Shown here: positions 17,194 to 26,672 of the stretch, piece by piece
Numbering within the stretch: the first letter of the stretch is position 1
Layout of the letters: each line of letters starts with the position of its first letter
Assembly: GCA_020635195.1 (NCBI GenBank)
Contig: JACKAG010000010.1
Span: 16,108 to 80,107 of the forward strand
DNA from: Deltaproteobacteria bacterium
Lineage (GTDB): Bacteria; Bdellovibrionota_B; Oligoflexia; Oligoflexales; Bog-1112
Direction of reading: 5' to 3'
DNA: 64,000 bases
Position numbers and translations under genes: made by a program
The notes under the pieces: generated by a model
The model's database searches: none
What the model was told of the DNA's origin: nothing
What the model saw: only the letters and a program-made list of their open reading frames with translations

Positions 17194-17222
17194 TTGACAA
17201 GAGCGTATACGAGTGCTTGAAT
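17194..17222 (+). promoter_or_regulatory. Promoter upstream of the peroxiredoxin gene
   Basis: A perfect TTGACA at 17194 is 17 bases from TTGAAT at 17217, leaving a leader of about 105 bases before the ATG at 17336. A 6-bp hairpin (CAGATT/AATCTG) lies just upstream and may belong to the end of the preceding operon. Confidence 0.55.
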
Positions 17223-17335
17223 ACTGTTGAATTTTAACGCTCCGCTGGTCTGGGCTTCTCTGAAGGAATGGGCCGGGAACAGCTTGGGTTGCGGAAAAAT
17301 AAATCCTTTATGAATCGTTTGCTGAAGGAGTTGTT

Positions 17336-17920
17336 ATGGGTGTTTTGGTAGGACGGCCTGCGCCGGATTTTAGTGCTACAGCTGTCGTCAACGGTGATTT
17401 TGACGAAAAGTTCAGGCTGAGTGGTCATAGAGGTAAATATGTCCTTTTGTTCTTTTATCCTCTTGATTTTACATTTGTTTGCCCGACTGAATTGCATGCG
17501 TTCCAGGACAAACTTGAATCCTTTAAAAAGTTAAATTGTGAGGTGATTGGTTGTTCTGTCGACTCACATTACAGCCATTATGCCTGGCTAAATACAGGCA
17601 AGGAAGAGGGAGGTATCAAGGGTGTCACTTATCCTTTAGTTTCAGATATCAATAAGACCATTGCCCGGGACTATGATGTTCTGGTCCCTGATGATGGGGG
17701 TGTCGCCTTTCGGGGAGCTTTCCTGATTGATAAAGAAGGTATTGTGCGCCATCAGACAATTAATGACCTTCCTCTTGGACGGAATGTTCAGGAGTATCTG
17801 AGATTACTGGAAGCTCTTCAGTTTACGGAGGAGCATGGTGAAGTATGCCCTGCAAACTGGAAAAAAGGAGAGCGGGGAATGAAACCAGACCAGAGTGGTC
17901 TTAAATCATATTTTGGCTGA
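17336..17920 (+). CDS. Typical 2-Cys peroxiredoxin (Prx1/AhpC type)
   Basis: The thiol peroxidase reduces hydrogen peroxide and alkyl peroxides in the cytoplasm. The peroxidatic Cys lies in FYPLDFTFVCPTE (Cys49) and the resolving Cys in GEVCPANW (Cys171), with the conserved substrate arginine at FRGAFLID. KEGIVRHQTINDLPLGRN is the standard dimer-interface stretch. The C-terminus continues past GEVCPANW with a short tail (KPDQSGLKSYF) containing a YF motif like that of peroxide-sensitive eukaryote-type enzymes. AAGGAG precedes the ATG. The HAD gene follows after 15 bases, so they are probably co-transcribed. Confidence 0.93.
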   Translation: MGVLVGRPAPDFSATAVVNGDFDEKFRLSGHRGKYVLLFFYPLDFTFVCPTELHAFQDKLESFKKLNCEVIGCSVDSHYSHYAWLNTGKEEGGIKGVTYPLVSDINKTIARDYDVLVPDDGGVAFRGAFLIDKEGIVRHQTINDLPLGRNVQEYLRLLEALQFTEEHGEVCPANWKKGERGMKPDQSGLKSYFG

Positions 17921-17935
17921 TGAGTTGGTTTTTTT

Positions 17936-18769
17936 ATGAAGCAGCCTGTTTTGATTTCTGTCGAAGAAATTTTGCTGCGCTATGAAGGTATCCTTTTTGA
18001 TGCTTTTGGAGTGTTGTTACGTGGGCATGAAGGAATACCCGGAGCGATAAATCTGATCCGTCACCTGAATGAGATCAGATTTCCTTACTGGGTCGTGACG
18101 AATGGTTCCTGTTATAGTTCTGAAAAAACAGCTGAAAGTTATCAAAAACGGGGACTGGATATTCGCGCCGATCGGGTGATCACTTCTGGTTCACTGGTCG
18201 CCCCCTGGCTTCGTGAAAAGGGTTTGGAAGGGGCCCGGTTGAGAATTCTGGGCCCTCCTTCCAGTTTTTTTATGGCCAGAGAAGCAGACTGTTTGCTGAC
18301 AGATGGCGATGATTTTGATGTGCTGATCATCAGCAATCAGAATGGCTACCCTCTTCTGGAGACAATGGATCATGTGATCTCGGTCCTTTTTCGAAGGATA
18401 GATAAAGGGAATTCTCCACTTCTTTTACTGCCAAACCCTGACCTTCTGTACCCTGCAGCTCAGGACAGTTACGGAGTGACAAGTGGTATGGTTGCCCGGA
18501 TTATAGAATCTGCGCTTAATTTGCGTTACGGTAAAGAGGCACCCTGCTTTGTCAGGCTTGGGAAACCATATGCACCGATTTTTGAGGAAGCTCTGAGGCG
18601 TGCAGCCCACTTAAAGCTGGTGATGATTGGTGATCAGCCCGAAACAGATATCAGGGGGGCTAACGATATTGGTCTTGACAGTGTTCTGGTTGAAAGTGGG
18701 ATTAGTCGTATGAGTATGGAGAGCTTGCTTCAGATTGCCCAACCTTCATTTTATCTGCCATCACTTTGA
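17936..18769 (+). CDS. HAD superfamily (class IIA, NagD-like) phosphatase
   Basis: The order of HAD motifs is clear: motif I in ILFDAFGVLL (Asp at ~22), motif II VVTNGS, and the C-terminal VMIGDQPETDIRGANDIGLDSVLV (motifs III-IV). A class IIA cap lies between. Motif I is DAFGV: the second, acid/base aspartate is replaced by Phe. A bulky aromatic at this place (for example DVWGV) also occurs in the TIGR01459-type relatives, so activity against phosphoesters may be slow or altered. No substrate can be named. It follows the peroxiredoxin and ends next to a 16-bp palindrome. Confidence 0.8.
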   Translation: MKQPVLISVEEILLRYEGILFDAFGVLLRGHEGIPGAINLIRHLNEIRFPYWVVTNGSCYSSEKTAESYQKRGLDIRADRVITSGSLVAPWLREKGLEGARLRILGPPSSFFMAREADCLLTDGDDFDVLIISNQNGYPLLETMDHVISVLFRRIDKGNSPLLLLPNPDLLYPAAQDSYGVTSGMVARIIESALNLRYGKEAPCFVRLGKPYAPIFEEALRRAAHLKLVMIGDQPETDIRGANDIGLDSVLVESGISRMSMESLLQIAQPSFYLPSL

Positions 18770-18785
18770 GTCTGACGCGTCAGAC
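18770..18785. repeat. Perfect 16-bp palindrome after the HAD gene
   Basis: GTCTGACGCGTCAGAC starts one base after the TGA. It has no loop and no following T-run, so it suits a protein-binding site better than an intrinsic terminator. Confidence 0.6.
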
Positions 18786-18958
18786 ACCTCAGACTTGTTT
18801 CAAGACTAATCTGCTGTTATATAAATAAAAAAACAGACGTCCTCAGGATTTTTTTCTGGAAAACTGATCCCTTCGCCAGATTCGCCGATGTCAGTTATGA
18901 GATAGTTTACCATGTGCTCATTGCCGGCCTGTTTTTAGGTCAGGGGTTGTCGTCTTTC

Positions 18959-21900
18959 ATGTTGATACCTGGATTTGTCATTACTGCTGAGCTTCATTCC
19001 GGCATCAGAAATGTTGTTCTGAGGGCAAAGTGTAAGCGTGATGGCAAAATGGTGCTCATAAAGACGACACCTGGAGATTATCCGGATCTTCGCCAGATTG
19101 CACATCTTCGCTATGAATATGATCTCACGAGTGAAATTCGGCACCCCAGAATTATTCAGCCTCTTGAATTGATTGAGAGTGCAGGGCGAATATTGATTGT
19201 TTATGAAGATATTGATGGAATACCATTGAATGAATATATGACAGGATCAGATCCTGGTATTATGGAAAAGCTAAAAATTGCACTTCAGTTAGCTGATACA
19301 TTAGGATATTTGCATAATGAGGGTCTTATCCATAAAAATATAAGACCTGAGAACATTATTGTGAATTCTAAAACATCTGATATTAAAATTACAGGCTTCG
19401 GTTCTTCCAGCAGATTAAAACAGGAGTCACATGAAGGAGGTGAAGATGCGATGTTACCGGAAGGTTCATTGTCTTATATCTCTCCTGAACAAACCGGAAG
19501 AATGAACCGATCCGTTGATTATCGAACCGATATTTATTCACTTGGGATTGTTTTTTATGAGCTTTTTACAAAAAAGCTGCCTTTCTATGGAGAGGATACA
19601 ATTGAGCTCATTTATGGGCATATTGCAAAAAAACCTCCGGATCCAGTTGATATTGATCAGCATATTCCAGAGATGATCAATCATATTATTCTTGCATGTA
19701 TAGAGAAAAAACCAGAAGAACGTTACCAAAGTGCGTTTGCTTTGAAAAAAGATTTGCAGCTGTGTTATGACCATATTTTATCTTCTGATAAAATTCCCAC
19801 TTTTACTCTTGGAAAGAAAGAATTTTCCGGACAATTCTTATTGTCCGAGCGTTTGTATGGAAGAGAAGATTGCGTACAGGAGTTGGTAGACTGTTTTTAT
19901 GAGGTCGCCGGAAATCGATCTGCTTTAGCTTTGATTTCTGGATTTTCTGGCACGGGTAAATCTTCTGTTCTCAATGAATTACAAAAGCCGGTTGTTGAAG
20001 AACGAAGCATTTTTTTACGGGGAAAATTCGAAGACACGAGTCGCAATGTCCCTTATCGTGGTTTTATTGAGGCTTTTTCAGATCTTATTAGTCAGATTTT
20101 AATGAACGACGAACAAGTTGTTTCAAAATGGCGTAAAAAGCTGATAGATTTTTGTGAAAATGATGGATGGGCTATTGCTGATTTTCTTCCTGATCTTCAT
20201 GATATTATTGGATCATCAGGAGATGAGCATCATTATGCTGAATATGATATAAATTCATTTCATCAGATGCTGGCCCGTTTTATCGAGATGTTTTCTTCTA
20301 ATGGGCACCCTCTGGTTATTTGTCTTGATGATCTTCAGTGGTCAGATCTGAGTAGCCTTGATCTGATCTTATTTTTGATCCTTGATAATAATGTTCATAA
20401 TCTTCTGATCGTTGGAACATATCGTAGCAATGAAGTTGACAATGTACATCCGTTGATCCAGATGATCAGGAATCTGAAAGAAAATGATGGTGTGATCAGA
20501 AACATTGAGCTTAAATCTTTAAGACCAGAGCATGTTCTTGCCTTGATTTCAGATAGCCTGATGTGTCATCAGGAAGAAGCGATTACATTGTCGAAATTAA
20601 TTTACTCTAAAACACATGGTAACCCATTTTTTACAGGGCAGTTATTAAAAAGTATCTATGACGATGGACTCTTACGTTTTGATGAAAAAAAAGGACATTG
20701 GGAATGGGATGTCGAAGAAATACGGGCAAAAAATATTTCTGGAAATGTCATTGCTTTGATGGAAGAAAAATTAAGAAAACTTCCGGATGAGTGCTTATAT
20801 TATATACAGTTATCTTCTTGCATTGGAGTCAAATTTTCACTCGAAGTTCTTGCGTTGCTACTACATCAACCAAGATCTCATGTGATGTCTGTATTGATTC
20901 ATGCGATACATGAGGGCTTGCTTCGCTCTCCATCATTTGATTACCGTTTTATTCTTGAACAGGAAAGACAAGGTCATTCTCATATAAATCTTTCAGAAAA
21001 TCAGCATTACCTTGGATTTGTACATGACAGAATTCAGCAGGCAGCATATTCGGGTATTTCTTCTGAAAAGAAAAAAGAATGCCATCTTATGATAGGTCGT
21101 ATGCTGCTGCATCAATATGAAACACACTCTGACCTGAAATCTATTTATAATGTTGAAATTGTTGGGCATTTCAATCGTTCGTTGAGTTTGATTACTGAGA
21201 TAAATGATCGTATCATGATCACAAAAATGAATCTGAAAGCCGGAATACAGGCTAGAGAGTCTGTTGCAATTGAATCTGCTGCTAATTTTTTTTCTTGTGC
21301 AATTAAAGCTATGGGGGAATACTGTTGGCAAGAAAGCTTTAAAGAATTGTGTTATACAGCGCACTATAATTTTGCCGAAACCCTTTTTCTGCGTAGTGAT
21401 TTTGATGAATCAGAGAATATTCTGGATACAATGTTGCAGATTATTTCTGATCCATTCCAGAAAGCTCAGGTCCATTTACTTCTGATGAATTTACGTGTTA
21501 ATCAGTCAAGGTTATCTGAAGCATATCAGCTCGGAATCAACGCTCTTAAGCTACTTGGAATATCAGTCCCTGGCCCCAGACAAAGTATCGTTATGTTTTT
21601 TTTGGAGTTAGTAAAAGCAGGTTTTAACTCACATCGAAAATTGCCTATGAGTGTTTTTTCTGAAGACCAGAAAAAAATTCTAGCGGCTAGAATTTTTTCA
21701 GATCTCTTCTGGATTTCTCAGAAAACAAATCGCTATATACGGAGATATCTTGCTCTGAAATCTTTTAATATGATTTTTAAAGACGGACTCACTGAGTTTT
21801 CTATGGTGAATTATCTTGTCGGAGCGCATGCTTTGTGGCGAGTGACTAAAAATATCAGATTTTTCAGAAAAATGAGTGAACTTTCTTTTGTGAATATGAA

Positions 21901-24900
21901 AGATCCTCGATTCCAAAAATCAAAGGGCCAATTTTATGCTCTTTATGGTTATACCGCTGCAATATGGTATCAGGAACCAAAGAAATGTCTTTCTTATATT
22001 AATACTGCTATGAAGTCATCGTACGAGAGTGGGTATCTCCTGTGGGAAACTTTTTGTAGTAGCATGATGATTTCTCATATGCACTGCGCAGAATCCTCAT
22101 TGGATACGCACTTAAGACGCTGTGAAGAATCGTTTAATTTCGCAAAGAAATCTTATTTTTTTGAATCGAAGATATGTTATCGGAGTCATTATGAATTTAT
22201 TGCGGCTATGACAGAAGTTCCTTTAACCTCCGTACCATTGCAACCTCCGGAATATCAATATTCGCCAAGGCAAACATTAATATATTTGCAGAATAAAATA
22301 AAAGAGCATGTTATTTTTGATCAGATAGATCAGGCTTGGGAATTATTTTATAAAAATATGAGTCATACTCTCCATGATCCTGAAGATTTTCCGAGCTCTG
22401 TCATGATTGAATTTTATTTTTATCTTGGAATTGCTTTGATTAGGGCTAATTCTAAGAATATTGGTGACAAACGCATCCTCAGAATATGGGTAAAGAAATC
22501 CTTTAATAATTTTAAAGTATGGTCTATTCTAAGTAAAGATCTTTGTGGCGGAAAATATCTTTTTTTAAAAGCTGAAAAACTGAGAGCAGAAAAAGAAATA
22601 GATTTATCTTTGAAATATTATAATGAAATTGCTGAATGGGCTTCAGAATGTGACCTGCCTTTAATGAATGCGATGGCAAATGAAGCTGCTGGAATTCTTT
22701 GTATAGAACAAAATAATTTAAAGTTTGCAAGATCTTGTTTGATTGAAGCGAGATTTCTTTATGATAAATGGGGATCTTCTGCAAAAGTAAAAATGATGGA
22801 CCTTCTCTGGAGAGATCTGTTTTTACAGATAAAAATTATAAGTTCTTCGTTAGATAATATGAGAGATACAGAAGAAAATCACCAATCGATGATTTCAAAT
22901 GAAACAAGCGATTTAAATACAGTGATAAAGTTTTCACATGCTGTTTCCAGCGAAATCAGAATTGGAGATCTTCTTAAAAAAATTACGCAGTTTATTCTTG
23001 AAAATGCTGGCGCAGAAAAAGGTTTTTTAATTCTTAAAAGAGGAGATAAAGAAAATAATTTATTTATTGAAGCATCAGGCTATACAGATCAGAAAACGCA
23101 TATTACTTTGAATCCAATATCTGTTGATAACTGTCATGACATCAGTCATGCAATTGTTTATTATGTCTTCAGAACAAGAAAGCCTTTAATTTTAGGTGAT
23201 GCGTCGAAGTCCGATTTGTTCTCAAAAGATATGTATATCCAGGAAAAAAATATCAGGTCAGTTCTGTGTTCCCCTATTTTGCATCAGGGAAAGCTGCTGG
23301 GTATTATCTATCTCGAAAATAACCTTGTATCAGAAGCTTTTGTTGGTAATCGAACGAAAATACTTGATATTCTGGCGACACAGACAGCGATTTCACTTGA
23401 AAATGCAATGCTATATGCAGATATGGAAGAACAGGTTCGAACAAGAACCAGAGAATTGAAAGAAAAATCAAAAGATATTGAAGGTATCTTGAAAAATATA
23501 GATCAGGCAATTGTGACTTTTAACAAAGATCTGAGTTTGAATGCAGAGCATAGTGGCATGGCATCAAGGTGCTTTCCAAATTTTATGAGTGCAAGAAAAA
23601 AAGGTGGTATCCCTGATCTGTTCAGATTAACTGAAGATAAAAAAATTGAATTTCAGAGATGGACGGAACTACTTTATCAGGAAAATTGGATAAAAAAATG
23701 GGATAAACTTAAACAACTGAATCCTGTGAAAACCGTCCAATATGCTTCAGGATCACGAACAGGAATACTTGAACTTGATTTTCAGCCGATCATTGAAAAT
23801 GATGAGGTCATGAAAGTGATGGTTCTCGGGCTTGATATTACAGAAAAACTTAGCATGGAAAATACCCTAAGAATCACAAGAAAGAAACATGAGCTGCAAA
23901 TGGAAAGAGTGATGGCTCTTGTCTGGCAGGATCGTGAGCTCGTGTACGAATTGATTTATGAATGTAAAAATAAAATCAGATTTTATTCAGAAATTTCCGA
24001 TCCTGGTGTATGGTCTTCATTAAAATCTGAAATGTCGAGAGACTTACATACCCTGAAAGGAAATGCAGGATCTTATGGTCTTAATCACCTTGCAGGACTG
24101 ATCGATGATCTGGAAGATTTTTTGCAGCAGTCTGGAAGATTTTCTGATATGGAACAGAGCCATTTTTCCGGATTTACAACATGGCGGAGTATGCTAAGAA
24201 TGGTCTCTGAAGAAATTGAAGAGATTCTTGTCATAAGGTTTATGATTTTCGATCGTGATCAGGATTATATGTCATTACCAAGAAATTCTTATGATGAGCT
24301 TATAAAAAAGTTTATTCATACGAATCAAATCTCACCACAAGGAGCATCGTTTGATCTGATTAATCTTAATTCTTTTCCTTTAAAAGATCTTACAAGAAAA
24401 TATCAGAATATTATTGATCGATTTAAAAAAGAACATAATATTTATATTGAAGACCTTAAAATTGATCCTGAAAATAAGAGAATCCACAAAGATCTGTTTG
24501 CACTGTTTGATGTTGCTTTGATTCATATTATCAGAAATTCTCTTTCTCATGGGTTTGTTTCGGAAGGTGATGATTCCATATCAGGTCTTCCGGACAAAAA
24601 TAATCCTGGAATTATTTCGATTCGTTTTTCAGAGGATGATGGGCAGATATCTGTTTTTGAAGTTATTGATAATGGCAGAGGGGTGGATCTGGATCTGATC
24701 AGAGAAAAGGCAATGGAAAAACAGTTGATCGGAGAATCTGAGCAGATATCAGATAAAAAGCTTCTCGAATTTATCTTTCTTTCAGGTTTTTCAACAAGAA
24801 CTAAGGTCGATTCTCTTGCTGGCAGAGGAGTTGGAATGGATGCTGTCAAAGAACATCTTGAAAAACAGGGAGGTGGTATTCGTGTTTTTTCACAAAAAGG

Positions 24901-24988
24901 TCATGGGGTCCGGGTTAAAATATGGCTTCCTTCAGATGCTCATATCAGATCACATTTTCCTGAATTATATATAAAAGATGCATCATGA
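18959..24988 (+). CDS. Giant kinase-like/AAA/GAF/Hpt/CheA-type hybrid signalling protein
   Basis: About 2,009 residues. Residues ~1-280 resemble a serine/threonine kinase with the STK-hybrid signature SYISPEQTGRMNRSVDYRTD, but the catalytic loop is HKNIRPEN (Asn127 for Asp) and the DFG site is GFG (Gly146 for Asp). Residues ~300-600 are an AAA-type ATPase (Walker A GFSGTGKS, Lys334; Walker B VICLDD, ~456), followed by a long helical-repeat region. GAF lies at ~1318-1485, a PAS-like region at ~1500-1640, Hpt with HTLKGNA (His1697) and a CheA-type ATPase domain (~1849-2005: IIRNSLSHGF, VIDNGRGVD, GRGVGMDAVKEH). Many cyanobacterial and proteobacterial hybrids end in an ordinary histidine kinase; here the CheA-like end replaces it. 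Start: ATG 18959 fits MLIPGFVITAEL; GTG 18914 adds 15 residues. Confidence 0.9.
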   Translation: MLIPGFVITAELHSGIRNVVLRAKCKRDGKMVLIKTTPGDYPDLRQIAHLRYEYDLTSEIRHPRIIQPLELIESAGRILIVYEDIDGIPLNEYMTGSDPGIMEKLKIALQLADTLGYLHNEGLIHKNIRPENIIVNSKTSDIKITGFGSSSRLKQESHEGGEDAMLPEGSLSYISPEQTGRMNRSVDYRTDIYSLGIVFYELFTKKLPFYGEDTIELIYGHIAKKPPDPVDIDQHIPEMINHIILACIEKKPEERYQSAFALKKDLQLCYDHILSSDKIPTFTLGKKEFSGQFLLSERLYGREDCVQELVDCFYEVAGNRSALALISGFSGTGKSSVLNELQKPVVEERSIFLRGKFEDTSRNVPYRGFIEAFSDLISQILMNDEQVVSKWRKKLIDFCENDGWAIADFLPDLHDIIGSSGDEHHYAEYDINSFHQMLARFIEMFSSNGHPLVICLDDLQWSDLSSLDLILFLILDNNVHNLLIVGTYRSNEVDNVHPLIQMIRNLKENDGVIRNIELKSLRPEHVLALISDSLMCHQEEAITLSKLIYSKTHGNPFFTGQLLKSIYDDGLLRFDEKKGHWEWDVEEIRAKNISGNVIALMEEKLRKLPDECLYYIQLSSCIGVKFSLEVLALLLHQPRSHVMSVLIHAIHEGLLRSPSFDYRFILEQERQGHSHINLSENQHYLGFVHDRIQQAAYSGISSEKKKECHLMIGRMLLHQYETHSDLKSIYNVEIVGHFNRSLSLITEINDRIMITKMNLKAGIQARESVAIESAANFFSCAIKAMGEYCWQESFKELCYTAHYNFAETLFLRSDFDESENILDTMLQIISDPFQKAQVHLLLMNLRVNQSRLSEAYQLGINALKLLGISVPGPRQSIVMFFLELVKAGFNSHRKLPMSVFSEDQKKILAARIFSDLFWISQKTNRYIRRYLALKSFNMIFKDGLTEFSMVNYLVGAHALWRVTKNIRFFRKMSELSFVNMKDPRFQKSKGQFYALYGYTAAIWYQEPKKCLSYINTAMKSSYESGYLLWETFCSSMMISHMHCAESSLDTHLRRCEESFNFAKKSYFFESKICYRSHYEFIAAMTEVPLTSVPLQPPEYQYSPRQTLIYLQNKIKEHVIFDQIDQAWELFYKNMSHTLHDPEDFPSSVMIEFYFYLGIALIRANSKNIGDKRILRIWVKKSFNNFKVWSILSKDLCGGKYLFLKAEKLRAEKEIDLSLKYYNEIAEWASECDLPLMNAMANEAAGILCIEQNNLKFARSCLIEARFLYDKWGSSAKVKMMDLLWRDLFLQIKIISSSLDNMRDTEENHQSMISNETSDLNTVIKFSHAVSSEIRIGDLLKKITQFILENAGAEKGFLILKRGDKENNLFIEASGYTDQKTHITLNPISVDNCHDISHAIVYYVFRTRKPLILGDASKSDLFSKDMYIQEKNIRSVLCSPILHQGKLLGIIYLENNLVSEAFVGNRTKILDILATQTAISLENAMLYADMEEQVRTRTRELKEKSKDIEGILKNIDQAIVTFNKDLSLNAEHSGMASRCFPNFMSARKKGGIPDLFRLTEDKKIEFQRWTELLYQENWIKKWDKLKQLNPVKTVQYASGSRTGILELDFQPIIENDEVMKVMVLGLDITEKLSMENTLRITRKKHELQMERVMALVWQDRELVYELIYECKNKIRFYSEISDPGVWSSLKSEMSRDLHTLKGNAGSYGLNHLAGLIDDLEDFLQQSGRFSDMEQSHFSGFTTWRSMLRMVSEEIEEILVIRFMIFDRDQDYMSLPRNSYDELIKKFIHTNQISPQGASFDLINLNSFPLKDLTRKYQNIIDRFKKEHNIYIEDLKIDPENKRIHKDLFALFDVALIHIIRNSLSHGFVSEGDDSISGLPDKNNPGIISIRFSEDDGQISVFEVIDNGRGVDLDLIREKAMEKQLIGESEQISDKKLLEFIFLSGFSTRTKVDSLAGRGVGMDAVKEHLEKQGGGIRVFSQKGHGVRVKIWLPSDAHIRSHFPELYIKDAS

Positions 24989-25036
24989 TATGAAACATGT
25001 GCGATATGTTAATCTCTTATTTTCATGATATTACCC

Positions 25037-25065
25037 TTGATTTGCCCGAAATAAGAATGTAAATT
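25037..25065 (+). promoter_or_regulatory. Candidate promoter of the glutaredoxin gene
   Basis: TTGATT (25037) and TAAATT (25060) are spaced by 17 bases. A short stem TCCCG/CGGGA followed by TTCTTTTTCT begins at the -10 end, so the same stretch could instead be the terminator of the giant gene. Both readings are possible. Confidence 0.4.
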
Positions 25066-25119
25066 CCCGTTCGGGATTCTTTTTCTAAAGTAACAGATTG
25101 TTAAAACAGGAGTAAACAG

Positions 25120-25452
25120 ATGGCAGCTTCAGCTGTTATAGATCGTATTGAACAGGCCATAAAAAATAACCGGATTATGCTCTATATGAAAGGTGAAAAG
25201 ACAGAACCCATGTGCGGATTCTCAGCGCAGGTCGTCCATATTCTGAATAGTTATGGGCTTGATTATCACACGGAAAATGTACTGGAAGACTGGGACCTTC
25301 GTGAGGCGATTAAAGAATATTCCAGCTGGCCAACAATTCCACAGCTTTATGTAGACGGCCAGTTTATTGGTGGTTGTGATATTGTCATGGAACTTCATCG
25401 TAAAGGTGAGCTGCCCAGGCTTCTGAATCTTGCAGAAACGATTCAAAATTAG
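25120..25452 (+). CDS. grxD: Monothiol glutaredoxin, Grx4/GrxD type
   Basis: The active site is MCGFS, with the conserved K (YMKG) and TVP-equivalent block (SWPTIPQLYVDGQFIGGCDIV) of CGFS glutaredoxins. These bind a bridging [2Fe-2S] cluster with glutathione and carry it between Fe-S proteins rather than acting as reductases. The length, 110 residues, is standard. AGGAG precedes the ATG. The next gene begins 40 bases on. sufS at 12-13 kb is the only other Fe-S assembly gene in the window. Confidence 0.93.
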   Translation: MAASAVIDRIEQAIKNNRIMLYMKGEKTEPMCGFSAQVVHILNSYGLDYHTENVLEDWDLREAIKEYSSWPTIPQLYVDGQFIGGCDIVMELHRKGELPRLLNLAETIQN

Positions 25453-25492
25453 TATCCTCCTAAGATCAGATGCTTTTCCTGGGGAGGGGGCT

Positions 25493-26647
25493 GTGGAATT
25501 TGATCATAGTTTGTTGACAAAAGCTGTGCATGCAGGGACTGAACCGGAGCCGATCACCGGTGCCATTATGACCCCCATTTTTCAGACATCGACTTATGTG
25601 CAGAAGTCTCCAGGGGAACACAAGGGATTTGAATATTCCAGGGCAGATAACCCAACCCGAAAAGCACTGGAAGAAGCTCTGGCTATCCTGGAAGGTGGGC
25701 GCTGGGGCCTTTCTTTTTCTTCAGGCCTTGCAGCTGAGCAGGCGGTGATTCAGATTTTAAATCCGGGTAGTCGGGTGCTGGTATGTGATGATGTGTATGG
25801 TGGGACAGGACGTTTATTCAGAACATTATTTGCAAGATATGGTTTTGATTTTCGATTTGTAGATATGCGGGACTTTTCGAGAGTTGAGTCCTGTTTGTCT
25901 TCTGATACTGCCATGATCTGGGTCGAATCTCCAAGCAATCCAATGATGAAGGTGATCGATATCCGGAAAATGTCTGAATACGCAAAGTCTGTTGGGGCTA
26001 TTCTGGTTGTTGATAATACTTTTTGTTCTCCGATTTTTCAGAATCCACTGGAATTAGGAGCAGACATAGTCATTCACAGCGCGACAAAATATCTGGGAGG
26101 GCACTCTGATCTGATCGGTGGAGCTGTTATGCTCACAGATCCGGAATTATATGAAAAACTGAAGTATGTGCAGTTTGCCGGGGGGGCTGTTCCCGGGCCT
26201 TTTGAATGTTTTATGCTTTTACGTAGCATTAAGACTCTTGCAGTCAGGATGAGACAGCACGAAGAAAATGCTATGAAGCTTGCGCAGCTTCTGCGTGATC
26301 ACCCGAGGGTCTCTCGTGTCTTTTATCCGGGTTTGCCTGAGCATCCTGATTATCATCTGGCACAAAAGCAAATGAGAGGCTTTTCTGGTATGATGAGCTT
26401 TGAATTGAAAGATGGGTGGGATGGAGTCCTGAAGTTCCTCAAGCGGCTTAACATATTTGCTCTTGCCGAAAGCCTTGGTGGAGTGGAGTCTCTTGTGAAC
26501 CACCCGGAACGAATGACTCACGCTTCTGTTCCTGTCGAGATGAGAAAGACACTTGGAATTACACCCGGTCTTCTCAGACTGTCTGTGGGGATTGAATATA
26601 TTGAAGATCTGGCAGCAGACCTACAGTCTGCCCTGGATTATCTCTGA
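25493..26647 (+). CDS. Cystathionine gamma-synthase/gamma-lyase family PLP enzyme
   Basis: This is a sulfur amino-acid enzyme of the Cys/Met metabolism PLP family. Visible: TKAVHAGTEPEPITGAI, the tetramer signature YSRADNPTRKALEE, VLVCDDVYGGTGRLF, DNTFCSPIFQNPLELGADIV, the PLP lysine motif HSATKYLGGHSD, and SLGGVESLVNHPERMTH. Length 384 fits both the gamma-synthase and the gamma-lyase; sequence alone does not separate them here. GTG 25493 is chosen because GGGGAGGGGG lies just upstream; the in-frame TTG further upstream overlaps the glutaredoxin gene. It is likely in one transcript with grxD. Confidence 0.9.
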   Translation: MEFDHSLLTKAVHAGTEPEPITGAIMTPIFQTSTYVQKSPGEHKGFEYSRADNPTRKALEEALAILEGGRWGLSFSSGLAAEQAVIQILNPGSRVLVCDDVYGGTGRLFRTLFARYGFDFRFVDMRDFSRVESCLSSDTAMIWVESPSNPMMKVIDIRKMSEYAKSVGAILVVDNTFCSPIFQNPLELGADIVIHSATKYLGGHSDLIGGAVMLTDPELYEKLKYVQFAGGAVPGPFECFMLLRSIKTLAVRMRQHEENAMKLAQLLRDHPRVSRVFYPGLPEHPDYHLAQKQMRGFSGMMSFELKDGWDGVLKFLKRLNIFALAESLGGVESLVNHPERMTHASVPVEMRKTLGITPGLLRLSVGIEYIEDLAADLQSALDYL

Positions 26648-26672
26648 TACAGATTGTGTACAGCAGAGCTCT

